Below, piece after piece: positions 1-10,203 of a stretch of 64,000 bases of DNA. A model generated the notes under the pieces. That model searched no databases. It saw nothing but the letters and a program-made list of their open reading frames with translations, and was not told the DNA's origin. Position 1 is the first letter of the stretch; every line of letters begins with the position of its first letter. Both the position numbers and the translations under genes were made by a program. Location of the stretch: assembly GCF_041146795.1 (NCBI RefSeq), contig NC_135176.1, positions 18,177,786 through 18,241,785 of the forward strand, in the 5' to 3' direction. The DNA comes from Maylandia zebra (lineage: Eukaryota > Chordata > Actinopteri > Cichliformes > Cichlidae).

Positions 1-429
1 CACTTTAGGACTCGGGGTAAAGGGATCAATAACAATTTAAAATTTATAATTTACAGTTTGATGATTTAAAGTCTCACACACAACCCGTCGAAAGGGGAGG
101 AGAGTCCTGCTGCTTCCAAGTAGACCACATTTCATTCATAATGTTGTAAATCCAAGCCCATTATGTATTCATGATTTGAATCCTGGATTGTGTGAAATCC
201 TCGAAATAAACCCTAGACAAAGTGAACTAAGTTGTAGGTTTATTAGGTTATGTTGTGGTGATCCCTGAGTTGGGGGGTGGGTGTTCATACTGGAGTGTAA
301 AATTAAAACCAATGGAAGATGGACAAGAAAAGTTCAAAGCCATCATGTCTTCAGTTTAGAAAAAAGAGAAAAGAAGAGGAGGAGAAACGAGCAAAAGATA
401 CAGGCGAGCAGATGTGTCATTGGATAATG

Positions 430-500
430 GCAGGTCATCCTGAAACAATCAGAATCGGAATACTTTATTAATCCCTAAGGAAATAATGTAGGTTACAGTT
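430..500 (-). repeat. LINE 3'-end fragment (L2-like), antisense
   Basis: The stretch reads 'cagaatcggaatactttatt' followed by 'aatccctaaggaaat'. In reverse complement this is the usual 3' end of fish L2-type LINEs (a 'ttattaatccc…tgattctg' style tail). Only the tail is recognisable, so family assignment is tentative. Confidence 0.5.
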
Positions 501-670
501 GCTCCAAGAAGAAATAGTAAAAATACTAACAGACTAAACTCCAAACAATACATTATGTTACAGATTTTAATATTAATTAGTCGTTGTCAATTGTTGATTT
601 GTCCTGTTGTATGATAAATTATGATGGCTGTCTGGTGGCTGTGTGTGTGTTTTATGTTAATGTACAATCC

Positions 671-707
671 TTCGCCCAGGGCGCCAAACAGGCTAGGACC
701 GCCACTG
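671..707. repeat. hAT-like terminal fragment
   Basis: The segment 'cgcccagggcgccaaacagg' followed by 'ctaggaccgccactg' resembles the end of fish hAT/Charlie elements, in which the reverse complement begins CAGTGGCGGT. No partner end or target duplication was found nearby. It is a small remnant. Confidence 0.35.
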
Positions 708-900
708 GGTGTTAGTGTGCAGCAAAGGCTTGTATGTGACTAGCTTCAAGTGTTTATAGCTTCTTTCTCAGTTCAATAGTCCACCTGAGGTTAATTTCAA
801 ACAGAACAAATGCTGTTTTACATGCCTTCGTGCATTTATAGAGGTCAACATAAGTAACAGCTCTGTGACATCCCTCATTCTCACCTGTATTAGTTATGTA

Positions 901-1860
901 CAGTATTGTGCAAAGGTTTTGGGCCACTGTCGCTTTATATTTTGCAAAGAAAATGGGAAAATAGCGCAGTGGTTTATCGAAACATGTGCCAGCATACATG
1001 GAAATAAGATACTATATGAAAAAAAAACGGGCCTTGAAACACAACATTTTGTATAATCACCTTTATTCTTCAGCACAGGCTGAACTGTCTTAGCCAAGCT
1101 TTCTTGTAATTTCTTTAATTAGCCTTCAGGAATAGTTCTGCAGGTTTCTTAAAGTACATTCAAAACTCTACTACGAATGTTGGATGCCTTTTGTTGTGTT
1201 ATCTGTCCAGATGATCCCACACTGCTTCAATAATGTTGAGGTCCAGGCTCTGGGGAGGCCAATCCATGACTGGCACTGTTAAAGTTTCTCTATCCCGGTA
1301 TGCTTTTACTGCATTGGCAGTGTGTTTGGGATCATTGTCATGGTGAAAAAATGACCTTGTTGCCATTCAGATGCTTCCCAGCTGGTACTACCTGGTAGAT
1401 CAAAATCTGATGACATAGAGCAAAGGGCCCAGGTCAGCCCAAAACCATGATAGAGCCTCCTCTGTGTTTTACAGATGATTGTAGAGTCTTACAGTTTACC
1501 TCTCTTCAGTTTAGATCTCTTCAATACGTGTTGATGACGGTTTGATCCAAAAATGTTAAATGTCAAGTTTAATCACTTCATAAGACCTTTTGCCTCTGGT
1601 TTGCAGTCTAGTTCTTGTGTAATTTGGCACACCTTTCTCACTGTTTCACTTCCTTAAGAATGGCTTTTTGACAGGACACCAAACTGAGATATGCCAAGTT
1701 TGCAGCTAATAGCTCTTAAGCAGTCACATTGTCAAACTATGTTATGTTTAGAATTTTTCATACATTCAACTCAATACATCGGGAATAGACACCTGAGACA
1801 AAGTGTCAAAAGATACCAATTAAAAGTTGCCATTTTTTGTGCTTTAACAATCTCCTTATA
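901..1860 (-). mobile_element. Decayed Tc1/mariner transposon with antisense transposase remnant
   Basis: The left end starts after a TA with 'cagtattgtgcaaaggtttt', a Tc1-type inverted terminus. The reverse complement of about 1200-1275 reads through the transposase block with MDWPPQ, DLNIIEAVW and DHLDR, the part of the DDE domain that carries the last acidic residue. Stops and frameshifts break the frame, so it cannot be active. The right terminus is not clear. Similar Tc1 pieces recur across the window. Confidence 0.8.
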
Positions 1861-2752
1861 ACCATAAAGCCCAGAGGAGGACTGCTCGAGAGGACTCTTT
1901 AAAAAATGACATTAAGAAATAAAGAGTTAAAATAAAATAAATTAACGAACGTCTGGCTCCTTGGAAGCAAATTAAAAGCAAATGATGCGTGGCTCCAGAC
2001 TGTTGCACAGTACCTTAGATAGGAGGGTTAGATTTGTGTCACCGTCAGTTGGTCAACGCCACCTTTTCTGGGAAGACGAGCTTATATCTAATTTCTGCTT
2101 GTGACTCACATTGTCAGAGGCTTAGTCTCTTTTATGTGTGTGAGCAGGTCAGCTGATAAAGTTTGGCTTTAAAATGATCTCATATCAAGCAAAATTAAAG
2201 AGAAGAGGCGTTCCTTCAAAATAATAGCATTTGTGGAAGAGGGAAGTTTCTGCTGTTTTCTTGTTCTTTATGTATTTATTTACATAAATGTAATGTGATT
2301 TAATGTATAAATTAATGACATTTGCATAACATTACATTTTAATTTAATTTAGGTTTTAATATATTGACTTGTGTGTGCTCAAATGGATTATTACATCGAT
2401 ATAAATGAGGAAAAAGCGGTTCTTTCCTTTTGAAAAGGTAGCACAGTTTGAGGTTTTTTTTAAAAAACAAAAAAAACATTTCTTATTTCTCCATTTCATC
2501 AACTAACAACTGCAGCTATGGATCACCACCAAAACGTGGTAACTAAAGGCTTTTATTCTGGCTCAAAGGGAGCGGAAATCATATTAGTTTGTCTCTTCAA
2601 ACTTGGCGGTCGGTGGGCGTTACTAAAGGCTCAGAAGTCCATCAACTAGACCACATTACACCATTTTGCTGTTTGCCAACCCTATACAGAAGAAGAAGAA
2701 GAACTAGACCATATAAACGTCGGCAGGAGGTGAGAGAAGAAAACGTGACAGC
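1861..2752. other. Upstream flank of medag; no gene seen
   Basis: AT-rich, mostly unique sequence with no coding exon that I recognise. A TATA-like 'atataaa' lies at 2711-2717, about 36 bases before the medag ATG. It could be a core promoter, but it would leave a very short 5' UTR, so this is only a suggestion. A short homopurine (GAA)n run precedes it. Confidence 0.4.
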
Positions 2753-3924
2753 ATGCCGGTAAACAAGCAGTCGGGCAGCAGGATGAGAGTGACAGAAGTG
2801 GAGGAGTTTGTGAGAAATCCACCGCCAGGTTTCTCTGTGGAGACTCTCGGATCGGGTTACCGAGTTCGCTGCAACGAGGAGAAGAGCCTGGTGCTCATCG
2901 ACGACTTCCAGTCCTGCGGGAAGAAGTTCGTTTTCCACAACTCGCTGGGAAGGTGAGAAAAGACAGAAATGCACACCCAAATGTATATTCATTTATTTAT
3001 GCGTTCATATGCACAAGCAATGAATATGAAACTCTTTCTGTTTTGCTTTTGGCCACAGAAAAGTGAAAATGCACAACTTGTGGGAATACAGCAGCACGAG
3101 GAAGAGTCTGCTGTCCAAGGAGATCTATCTGCTGATTTCAGCCTGCGAAGAACAATCCTCAGTGAGCAACAAAAAGGCAGCCAGAGAACTCAGCGGTAAG
3201 TGTTTCCCTACACACAAGCTGTCATCTAACAGTAATTACACACAGTACAAAGAGCTGACAGTGGTGAAAACAACTCCGTATGTTACAGCTGTGGGCTGCT
3301 CGCTGGCACAGCTGACTCATGCAGGCCTCCAGATTTGGGTGGAGTTCACATTACAGTGAAAGCTTGCTTCTTACACCATGTTTCTGCGCAAACTCTCTCC
3401 TTTTCTGACTTTTTTACTCTTTCCTCATGAACTTTCAGTGGTGAAGCAGTATGTGGTGTGCATCGATGGCAACGAGCCGTTCACCAAGTGGCAGCTGGAG
3501 AGAGGCATGGATGGGACCATCTCTTCTGTTGCTGGAGAAAGCTACAGAGTGGATGTGAGCAGGACTTCATGGTGCTTCTGTTGCACGAGCCTCTTTTATT
3601 CAGAATCACTATATGTTACCTTTCCCTTCATTTCAGATTGACCTGACTGAAGAAATGGAGAGCTGGGCAGCAAAAAACCTCATATCTGACGACCTCATGA
3701 AGGTCAAGCCCGTGTGGAGAGACGCCTCCTTCACCCTCAAATATTATTCTGATGCTCTGTTTGACTTTCCACACTGGCTTGGCTTCAGCAAAAGAACATT
3801 TAAGGTGTGTCTCTAATTGTTCTTATCAGATCTTAAACTAAATCCATGTTTTTGAGTCTCTTTAGGTTTTTGTCTAACTTTGCTTTTCTTGCATCTGTTC
3901 TTATTACAGTTGAGAATGACATGA
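2753..3924 (+). CDS. medag: MEDAG, mesenteric estrogen-dependent adipogenesis protein
   Basis: Five coding exons: 2753-2952, 3059-3195, 3439-3554, 3637-3804 and 3910-3924. All have GT/AG borders and keep frame, giving 211 residues. In mammals MEDAG is a cytoplasmic protein that promotes adipocyte differentiation; no catalytic activity is known. Recognition rests on two blocks shared with human MEDAG as I recall it: GMDGTISSVAGESYRVD (human GMD-VISSVIGESYRL) in exon 3, and YYSDALFDFPHWLGFS (human ADALFDFFYWFGLS) in exon 4. The start is the first ATG of the exon. Human MEDAG is about 300 residues, so this copy lacks the human C-terminal extension: exon 5 adds only LRMT before the stop. A weaker donor 4 bases into intron 4 would instead give a tail of about 30 residues. 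The poly(A) signal AATAAA is at 4242-4247. The neighbour alox5ap matches the human neighbourhood. Confidence 0.87.
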
Positions 3925-4241
3925 GCCAGCTGAGGATGAAGAACGATGCAAACTTGAGTTTAACTGTTCACTTTAACTGGAGCTTGTTTTTGCATCTTCA
4001 GTAAAATAGATGAATGGTTGAAATATCATCCTGCCAGACCGACGCCTTTCCTCTGGAGATTTTAGGATCTGAGTCCAGAATTTCTGTCTGTTCAGTGGGT
4101 GGAAACTACTGACAAGGACTGAAAAAGACTTTCTGAATGTCATAAAGGTCGTTTTGTGTGTGCAAATATTTGTTTTTACATGATTTTTAATTGTTGTTTT
4201 GTTTGAGAGGTTTTATAGTGATCAAATTTGTGCTGCTGCAC

Positions 4242-4303
4242 AATAAAATGTTTACAGATTTTGTAATGTCAAATCAATATTTGTTTGTGAGAATTATTTT
4301 ATT
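4242..4303. terminator. Facing poly(A) signals of medag (+) and alox5ap (-)
   Basis: AATAAA on the plus strand at 4242-4247 fits the medag 3' end. AATAAA on the minus strand (plus-strand tttatt at 4298-4303) fits the alox5ap 3' end, 107 bases beyond its stop codon. The two transcripts should therefore end within tens of bases of each other, tail to tail. Cleavage sites are inferred from the signals, not seen. Confidence 0.6.
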
Positions 4304-4409
4304 ATTTTTCCAAAAAAATGCAATGAATCTATTAAACAGTGTTTTTTAATGCAACAGAGATCCAGGAGCTAAATTATTCATGTGGAAAGGTTACATGACA
4401 CAAACTCAT

Positions 4410-7400
4410 TTAAGGGATAAGCAGAAGAGCAGTTGCAGCGTTAGTGATGGTTTCCACATATTCTTTATAGTCGCTGCCGTAGAAGCGCACCAGCAGGTAG
4501 TTGGCAATGCCAATGACACACATCAGGGAAAGGAAGGTGATGACCCGTTTTCCAAACAGGTAACCTGGGGTGCTGTACAGATGTGAAAAATTAATGCGAT
4601 ACTGCTTCTAAACACATAGAATACATGCTACTGGGTCTGTAGGAATTTACCTTTGAGAGGTTTGTCCCAAGTATCCAACAAAGTACTTCTGCCTGACGAC
4701 GAGATAGATGATCCCAGCGAAAGCAGCGGGAGCTTCAAACAGAGGACAGAAAAAGATTCTGTATCTGGTTTCATAATACGCTGTGGGTCTTATATGGTTT
4801 AGGTCTTTTTCCACTTAGTCAATCTCGACTCTGTGGCACAAACAGTAATATTTCAGCTAATAGTGTGCTTCATTCTTGTGACATCTGCACCCAAACAGAG
4901 CATAGGCCCATTTTGCATTTTACTGGAGAGAGCTCATAAGTACAAAACACCCTGACCAACTCACACTGCACGCACTGTTTTCGAGGAAAAATCCAGTTAT
5001 CCAATCCTATACTATTGAATGTTGCGGATCGCCCCGTGCGAGGGGCTGCATGGCGCTAATGCGTTAACGATCGTGCTAACGCGTTGACGTTGTGCAGCGC
5101 TTGCACAGGGCGATCCGCAGTAACTCGCTAACGGAGATTTCCCGTGTTAATGCGGTTATGGCGTTAACGTCATTTTAACGAGATTAATGCTGACAGCACT
5201 AATGATAAGGTATTTTAGGTAAGGTCAGGCAATACAGAGAAACAGGCCAACAAGTAAAGAGAAAAGTTTAGTGGTCAGACGAGAGATAAAATAAGCTATT
5301 TGCTCGCAATGGCAAAAGGTCAAACATGGTGGTGGTAGCATCACGCTCTGAGGGTGTTTTGCCTCCAGCAGTACTGGTATATTTCACAAAGTGGATGGAA
5401 TAATGAAAAAGAAGGATTACATCCAAATTCTTGAACGTCATCTTAAATCAGCAGCAAGACGGTTAAAACTTGTTGAAACACAGTTGTTGAAAAACTGTTA
5501 GGTGTTTGAACAGGACAACGATAACAAACACACATCGAAACTGATTTCGATGTGTGTTTGCTAAATGGCTAACATTGAACAGGCTAACAGCCCTGACCTC
5601 AACCCTATACCCTAAGCCAGGACGGTGCCAGGAAATCAGCCAATTTAAATGCAATCTACCAATCCTTCCAACAAGACTTGTCAAATATCCAACCAGAGTT
5701 ATTCCAGAAGGTTCTTGATGGCTACCAAAAGCATCTGGTTGAGGTCCAAATTACTAACATTAACATTTAGTTAAATTTTAGTGGGGTATATATTGGAGCT
5801 TGTATCTAAACTTTTGACCACGTGTGGATTACAAAGAATCCAAAATAAATTCAAACAAATCACTACACACAGAAAAAAGAACAGTTGAAAGAAATCATTA
5901 AAAGCTCCAAATTAGCATGACATTCATTCCCATGATGAGTTGATGTAAACTCTGGACCACAACTCTGGCTTGAACCACAGGTTGGTATTTTAAGCTCCCA
6001 GTCTGCTGACATGGGAATATATGGACTCCATATATTCCCATGTCAGCAGACTGGACTCCATATTATGGAGACTAACTTGCTGTTGGATCCAGCCTCAAGT
6101 AGCCACTAGAGGAACTGCATTTTATGTCAGCACTTGTGCTTGCGCTTTATTTTATTTTATCGGTTTGGCCTAAAGCTTATCCTTAAATTGTAGCAGCATG
6201 ATCCACAGAAGGTTAATGTCAGTAAAGTCATGTGCAGATCTGACTTTCTACCTTTGAAAAACAGCAGCGTTTCAGGCATATTGGATTGTGTTGTGTTGTA
6301 TTGTACAAGGAGAGAACAAACACTTTTCTAAATGTTTGCTTTTGTTTCCTGTGTGGGTGTGCACTGTTTACAGCCTCCTTTACATTCATGAATGATTACC
6401 TTGACTGAGACACAGACCAGCACACCACATTACTGCCAAGAAAGTGGGGTAAGCATCCATGCAGTTGCGACTAGGGAAGAAGTTTAAACAAAAGCTGTTA
6501 TTAGCACATTTCAAGGCAAGTGTGAAGAAACTATGAAGCAATGGCAGATTAGTTAAAGGCAGAAGAACTGGAACGCCTGAGTCCCAAAATCTAGCATTTT
6601 GTGAGGTTTTTGTTGTAATTGTTGTGGAAGACACTTTGAAATGATAGTTTCCAAATTACCAAGTACTTCACAAAGGTTGAAGCATAGTTTATTAAAAACA
6701 ACAATTTGCTTTACTATTTTTCTGCTTCTTTGTAAAGGAATGAATTAGCATGTTGAAGATCAATCAAACAAACTTCTTGACATGTCATTGCAACTGTATA
6801 GATGGAACAGATATATGAGAGGTTGGCCTTAAATCAGGGGTGTCGAACTCCAGGCCTCGAGGTCCTGCAGGTTTTAGATCTCACCCTGGGTCAACACACC
6901 TGAATCAAGTGATCAGTTCATTACCAGGCCTCTGGAGAACTTCAGGACATGTTGAGGAGGTAATTTATCCATTTAAATCAGCTGTGTTGGATCAAGGAAA
7001 CATCTAAAACCTGCAGGGCACTGGCCCTCGAGGCCTGGAGTTCAACACATCATTGTTATTTCACCATCAAGTATTCAAATAAGGTCAGCGCCAGCCAGCT
7101 CTTTCCCCAACCGGGGAGGGTTCAAGCAAATGAGGACTGCCTCTGGATAGAGTTAACATTTGGTGGATTATGAGGCCGAATGGAAAGCCTATTAGGAAAC
7201 AAATGTGATATTGTTTCAGTTCGCTGGTATTGATGTTGCAATAGAGAACTAATTGTTGAAGAAAGAGCACTCACTTGGCACAAGACACTCGCTCAAAAGC
7301 TGATGTGCGGGTATTATGGTTCTTGCATTCCCTCTCCACCTTCTGTGCGAAAAAAGCTTAAAAACAGAGAGTCAAGATTAAGCATTTGTGATGTGAGCGA

Positions 7401-7506
7401 TACATTTCCAGTCACTGGGTTAGAGTTTCTCACCATTCTGAAGCACGCTGACAAGAGTGACGATGACCAGGAGGTAGATGTTTTCCACCACTTTGTTGGA
7501 GTCCAT
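4410..7506 (-). CDS. alox5ap: FLAP, arachidonate 5-lipoxygenase-activating protein
   Basis: Five exons on the minus strand: 7506-7434, 7356-7275, 6470-6400, 4732-4651 and 4572-4410. All borders are GT/AG and the frame is kept, giving 156 residues (human 161). FLAP is a four-helix MAPEG-family protein of the nuclear envelope that presents arachidonate to 5-lipoxygenase for leukotriene synthesis. Visible family marks: NIYLLVIVTLVSVLQN (helix 1), AFERVSCANRNCMDAYPTF (human AFERVYTANQNCVDAYPTF), QKYFVGYLG, STPGYLFGKR, and the C-terminal LLLIP shared with the human protein. Exons 3 and 4 are 71 and 82 bases, as I recall for the human gene. Exon 2 is 18 bases shorter, removing six residues from the first cytosolic loop. 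Intron 3 contains a Tc1 remnant and a large palindrome; intron 2 contains a hAT MITE. Confidence 0.95.
4985..5215. repeat. CpG-rich inverted and TTAACG-type repeat block
   Basis: The arm 'gcggatcgccccgtgcgagg' at about 5026 is mirrored by 'cagggcgatccgc' near 5106-5118. Between and after the arms are many GCGTTAACG/GCTAACG-type units up to about 5180. Composition is far more CpG-rich than the flanks. It sits in alox5ap intron 3. It looks like a dispersed fish repeat, but I cannot name the family. Confidence 0.6.
5324..5830 (+). mobile_element. Decayed Tc1 transposon fragment (transposase C-terminal half)
   Basis: The plus strand carries the typical Tc1 run: 'atggtggtggtagcatcac' (MVVVASR-like block), 'aaaagaaggattacatccaa', a corrupted 'ctgacctcaaccctatacc' (DLNPI) and a terminal 'cttttgaccacgtgtgg'. 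Frameshifts and stops are present. A perfect 16-bp inverted duplication (5525-5540 and 5545-5560) interrupts it. It lies in alox5ap intron 3. Confidence 0.75.
5999..6053. repeat. Near-perfect palindrome, 27-bp arms, 1-base spacer
   Basis: Left arm 5999-6025 and right arm 6027-6053 are exact reverse complements around a single C. The right flank then repeats 'actccatattatggag', itself palindromic. It lies in alox5ap intron 3. Such a structure would extrude as a long hairpin. Confidence 0.9.
6835..7050. mobile_element. Short non-autonomous hAT-like element (MITE)
   Basis: The left end 'caggggtgtcgaactccagg' followed by 'cctcgagg' is mirrored by 'cctcgaggcctggagttcaa' at the right (about 7027-7046). 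The inside is the common teleost filler with 'cctgaatcaagtgatcag' and 'aacctgcag'. It is a familiar high-copy fish MITE. The right terminus is decayed, so a target duplication cannot be shown. It lies in alox5ap intron 2. Confidence 0.75.
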
Positions 7507-7556
7507 GATTATCCTGTGAGCTTTAGGAGCAGGTGTTTGCTGGGCTGAAAGAGACA

Positions 7557-7592
7557 AAGATTGTCTTTCACATCCAAACAGGCGTATTTAAA
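7557..7592 (-). promoter_or_regulatory. Possible TATA-type core promoter of alox5ap
   Basis: On the minus strand a CTTTAAATAC box (7583-7592) lies about 80 bases upstream of the alox5ap ATG (7506). That would place a start site near 7557 and give a 5' UTR of about 50 bases. This is inferred from position and motif only. Confidence 0.35.
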
Positions 7593-7938
7593 GTCAGTAG
7601 CAAATCATAAACCTGATCTCTCCCTTCATGACATCATGTTGTCCCATCCCACATACACACTTGTTTGTGGCTTCCCCTTTATGTAAACGATGCTCTGGTT
7701 TAATACAGAGGGCTGCAAACAACTTTGCTGCTACTTCCTCTGTGTGCTTGTGTAAGACCGGATTGCATGTAAAGGCCTGGCTTGATGTTTTGCAAAATTA
7801 TTTGCATCACTATTACGCTATGTGTCACCTCTCATTACTCCCAGTAATTATATACATGAGTAGTGTTATGAACAGACACTTAAAGTATTTCTGGCAATAA
7901 ATAATCAAGACCATGTATGGAGAATGTGTCAACATATA

Positions 7939-8560
7939 CAACACAGTGCAAAAGGTTTGATTTAACCCTCGTTTCTTTATATTTTGCCTCAAAAGAGACA
8001 GACTTTCTATATACATTTGTTGTTATTTATATTATTTTAAAATAGTATATTTTGGTACTTTGTCATTTGTTCCAGTTTCTTTAGTTAAATGTATGAAACA
8101 TGTCAAAGATGACACAGTTTGGCATACATAACATTTTATTTTTGTACCAAGAAGGTGATTCCCAAGGAGCTGTTAGCTGAAAACTTAGCATTTTACAGCA
8201 CAGTGTGCAAGTAGAGGACAAATTTACAACAGGTGAACAGTATGTGAAACTGTCAAAAAAAGAAGAAAAATCCACCTGACACAGCACCGAGAGATGCATT
8301 TAGCCCTTCATGATCCATTCACGACCCATTGTCTTCAATGAAGTTTCATCAGAAATGGTTTCAGTGGAAGGGAGGCTGTCAAGACATGGCAATAACAACA
8401 CACAAGAGCTTTGAATGTCCTTCGGGAAGACTTCTGAGTTATTCCTGAAGGCTACTTTACGAAAGTTTGTCGAAAAGAGTTCAGGATGTGTTGAAGAATA
8501 AAGTTTGTTGGAATTGTACAAACTCTTTTTTGCCTTATATATAGTAATTCCGAGTATGTT
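7939..8560 (+). mobile_element. Highly decayed Tc1 transposon remnant
   Basis: The left part 'acagtgcaaaaggtttgatt' resembles the Tc1 terminus seen at 901. The right part at 8385-8510 ('gagctttgaatgtccttc', 'gaagaataaagtttg') matches the end of the transposase gene seen again at 37713-37830 on the plus strand. The middle is too diverged to read. Confidence 0.5.
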
Positions 8561-9223
8561 TGCAGATGTTTCAATTAATTGCCGACCTATTTTCTAGTTT
8601 CCTAGAAAAACGTCAATTACAGCATACTGTATAACACAACATCCATTTAAAATGAAGGTACCACCCCCAGAAACAATGTAATCATTTTTTATCCTACAAG
8701 AGTAAAAGTAGAGTAAAAATAGAGCTGGCTTATTCTTATTCTGATTTGACCCACTTACAGTCAAATAGCACCTGCGTGCGCCTTTCAAAGGAAATGCAAC
8801 GTCCTCGCTGATTTTTTTAAATCTCTTTTCAAAACTTTATACTGAATGACTTTGATGCATTCTCGTATCGACTAAATCCAAATAAAGACGTCCTCCGCCC
8901 TACAAAACCCCAAACCCGAAGATATCCAGAGACTAATGTCGTTCTTAATTAAAAAATGTTTTTGCACACCTCTTCCTAACACCTACAGTGTAACACCGAA
9001 CATGTTTATAATGCCTTTGGTTTACAAACACCAGTGAAGATGAGCTGGACTAAGGAGCTAGCTTAAAACATGCTGTTCGGTGTCAGCTGTCGGGGAACGA
9101 ATCGCTAACGTTAAAGTTATTTTAGGAACGTCATGTCGCCAGGAACAAAAGTACCATTATCATCTCCTGATTCGTTTGCTATCCATTTGTCATATACATA
9201 TGATGATGATTCTTGGCCGCAAA
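8561..9223. other. Intergenic DNA between alox5ap and tRNA-Glu; no gene seen
   Basis: No exon, repeat family or RNA gene that I recognise. Sequence is AT-rich and apparently unique. Confidence 0.5.
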
Positions 9224-9295
9224 TCCCATATGGTCTAGCGGTTAGGATTCCTGGTTTTCACCCAGGCGGCCCGGGTTCGACTCCCGGTATGGGAA
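9224..9295 (+). tRNA. tRNA-Glu (anticodon UUC)
   Basis: A 72-base cloverleaf with no intron. The acceptor stem tcccata pairs with tatggga (9224-9230 with 9288-9294), and the discriminator base is A at 9295. The A box is tggtctagcggtt and the B box ggttcgactcc. The anticodon loop ttTTCac places TTC at 9257-9259 between pairing arms cctgg and ccagg, so it reads GAA codons. A long T run starts about 25 bases downstream and serves as a strong pol III terminator. All stems are intact, so it looks functional. It lies alone between alox5ap and uspl1. Confidence 0.97.
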
Positions 9296-9318
9296 CGCCC
9301 TTTTTCCTCGAGTTTATT

Positions 9319-9342
9319 CTTTTTTTTTTTTTTTTTTTTTTT
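9319..9342 (+). terminator. Poly(T) pol III terminator after tRNA-Glu
   Basis: An uninterrupted run of more than 15 T follows the tRNA gene. Pol III stops at runs of four or more T. The run could also be the poly(A) tail of an old retro-insert on the other strand. Confidence 0.6.
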
Positions 9343-9799
9343 ACATATCGTCACGTAAGCAGACGCAGGGTGCTTTATATAAAAACTTCACCCTACAAAA
9401 CGACAGGACCACACACGCAGACAGCTTTCCTTTAATAAGTGCTTAATTTTAAATTTCCTCACCAATAAATGACACAACCAAAGGGTTGCCAATGCTAATG
9501 CTGTATCTTATTTAAAGCTTATCACCTGGCTGTGTAAAACATGCACCCAATAAACAGTTCTGAAACAAAGCTGCAGCCACCAAATGCAAATTATTTGTGG
9601 CTGGTAGTAAATTTACCCGCTACCAACCAGCATTTCCTGAGATTCTCTTGCGAATATGGTATATCATTAAATTGTTTATTGTTAAAAACAACAAGTGTGC
9701 AGTATGGTACTCAACCAATAACTGGGTACTTGAATGACCTGAAACCAGCCCATTTGACATTTAATACTAAAGTTTTAAGTAACTAAAGTTGAAAAATCT

Positions 9800-10203
9800 G
9801 AACATAAATATTTTATTTATCAAACAGGAAGCTAGTTGGAGGTTATGGTTATGTCCTGCCCCTTCCTTTTCATAATAACTGACATTTTGACAAGTACAAG
9901 AATCATATAAAGAATTTATTATTTACACTAAAAGACAGTTATAACTAAGTAATACATCAACACAAACAGAAACAAAATTTAATTGGCTTCAAATGGCCAG
10001 TTCCTTAGTTCAAAGTGCCAAAAATGCAAAAAAGCAACAACCCCCCCAAATTTCATCTGTTATTTAACACGACACACCTACAAACCTTCATTAACAGAAA
10101 CATAAATAGACATTGAGGAGTTCTCCCTTCTTTAATCTGAACTAAAAAAAAAAAGACAAGGTATAGCTGTTAAACAACTCCAGATAATGGTAAACATCAC
10201 AGC
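9800..10203 (-). other. uspl1: Probable uspl1 3' UTR
   Basis: Downstream of the uspl1 stop on the minus strand, AT-rich and without repeats. Possible AATAAA signals on the minus strand are at 9915-9920 and 9812-9817 (tttatt on the plus strand). Which one is used cannot be told from sequence. Confidence 0.5.

Noticed and set aside
2642-2992. 116-residue minus-strand frame
   Set aside because: Antisense to medag exon 1; the plus-strand exon has the right donor and homology.
7303-7548. 81-residue plus-strand frame
   Set aside because: It is the shadow of alox5ap exons 1 and 2, which are read on the minus strand with correct splice sites.
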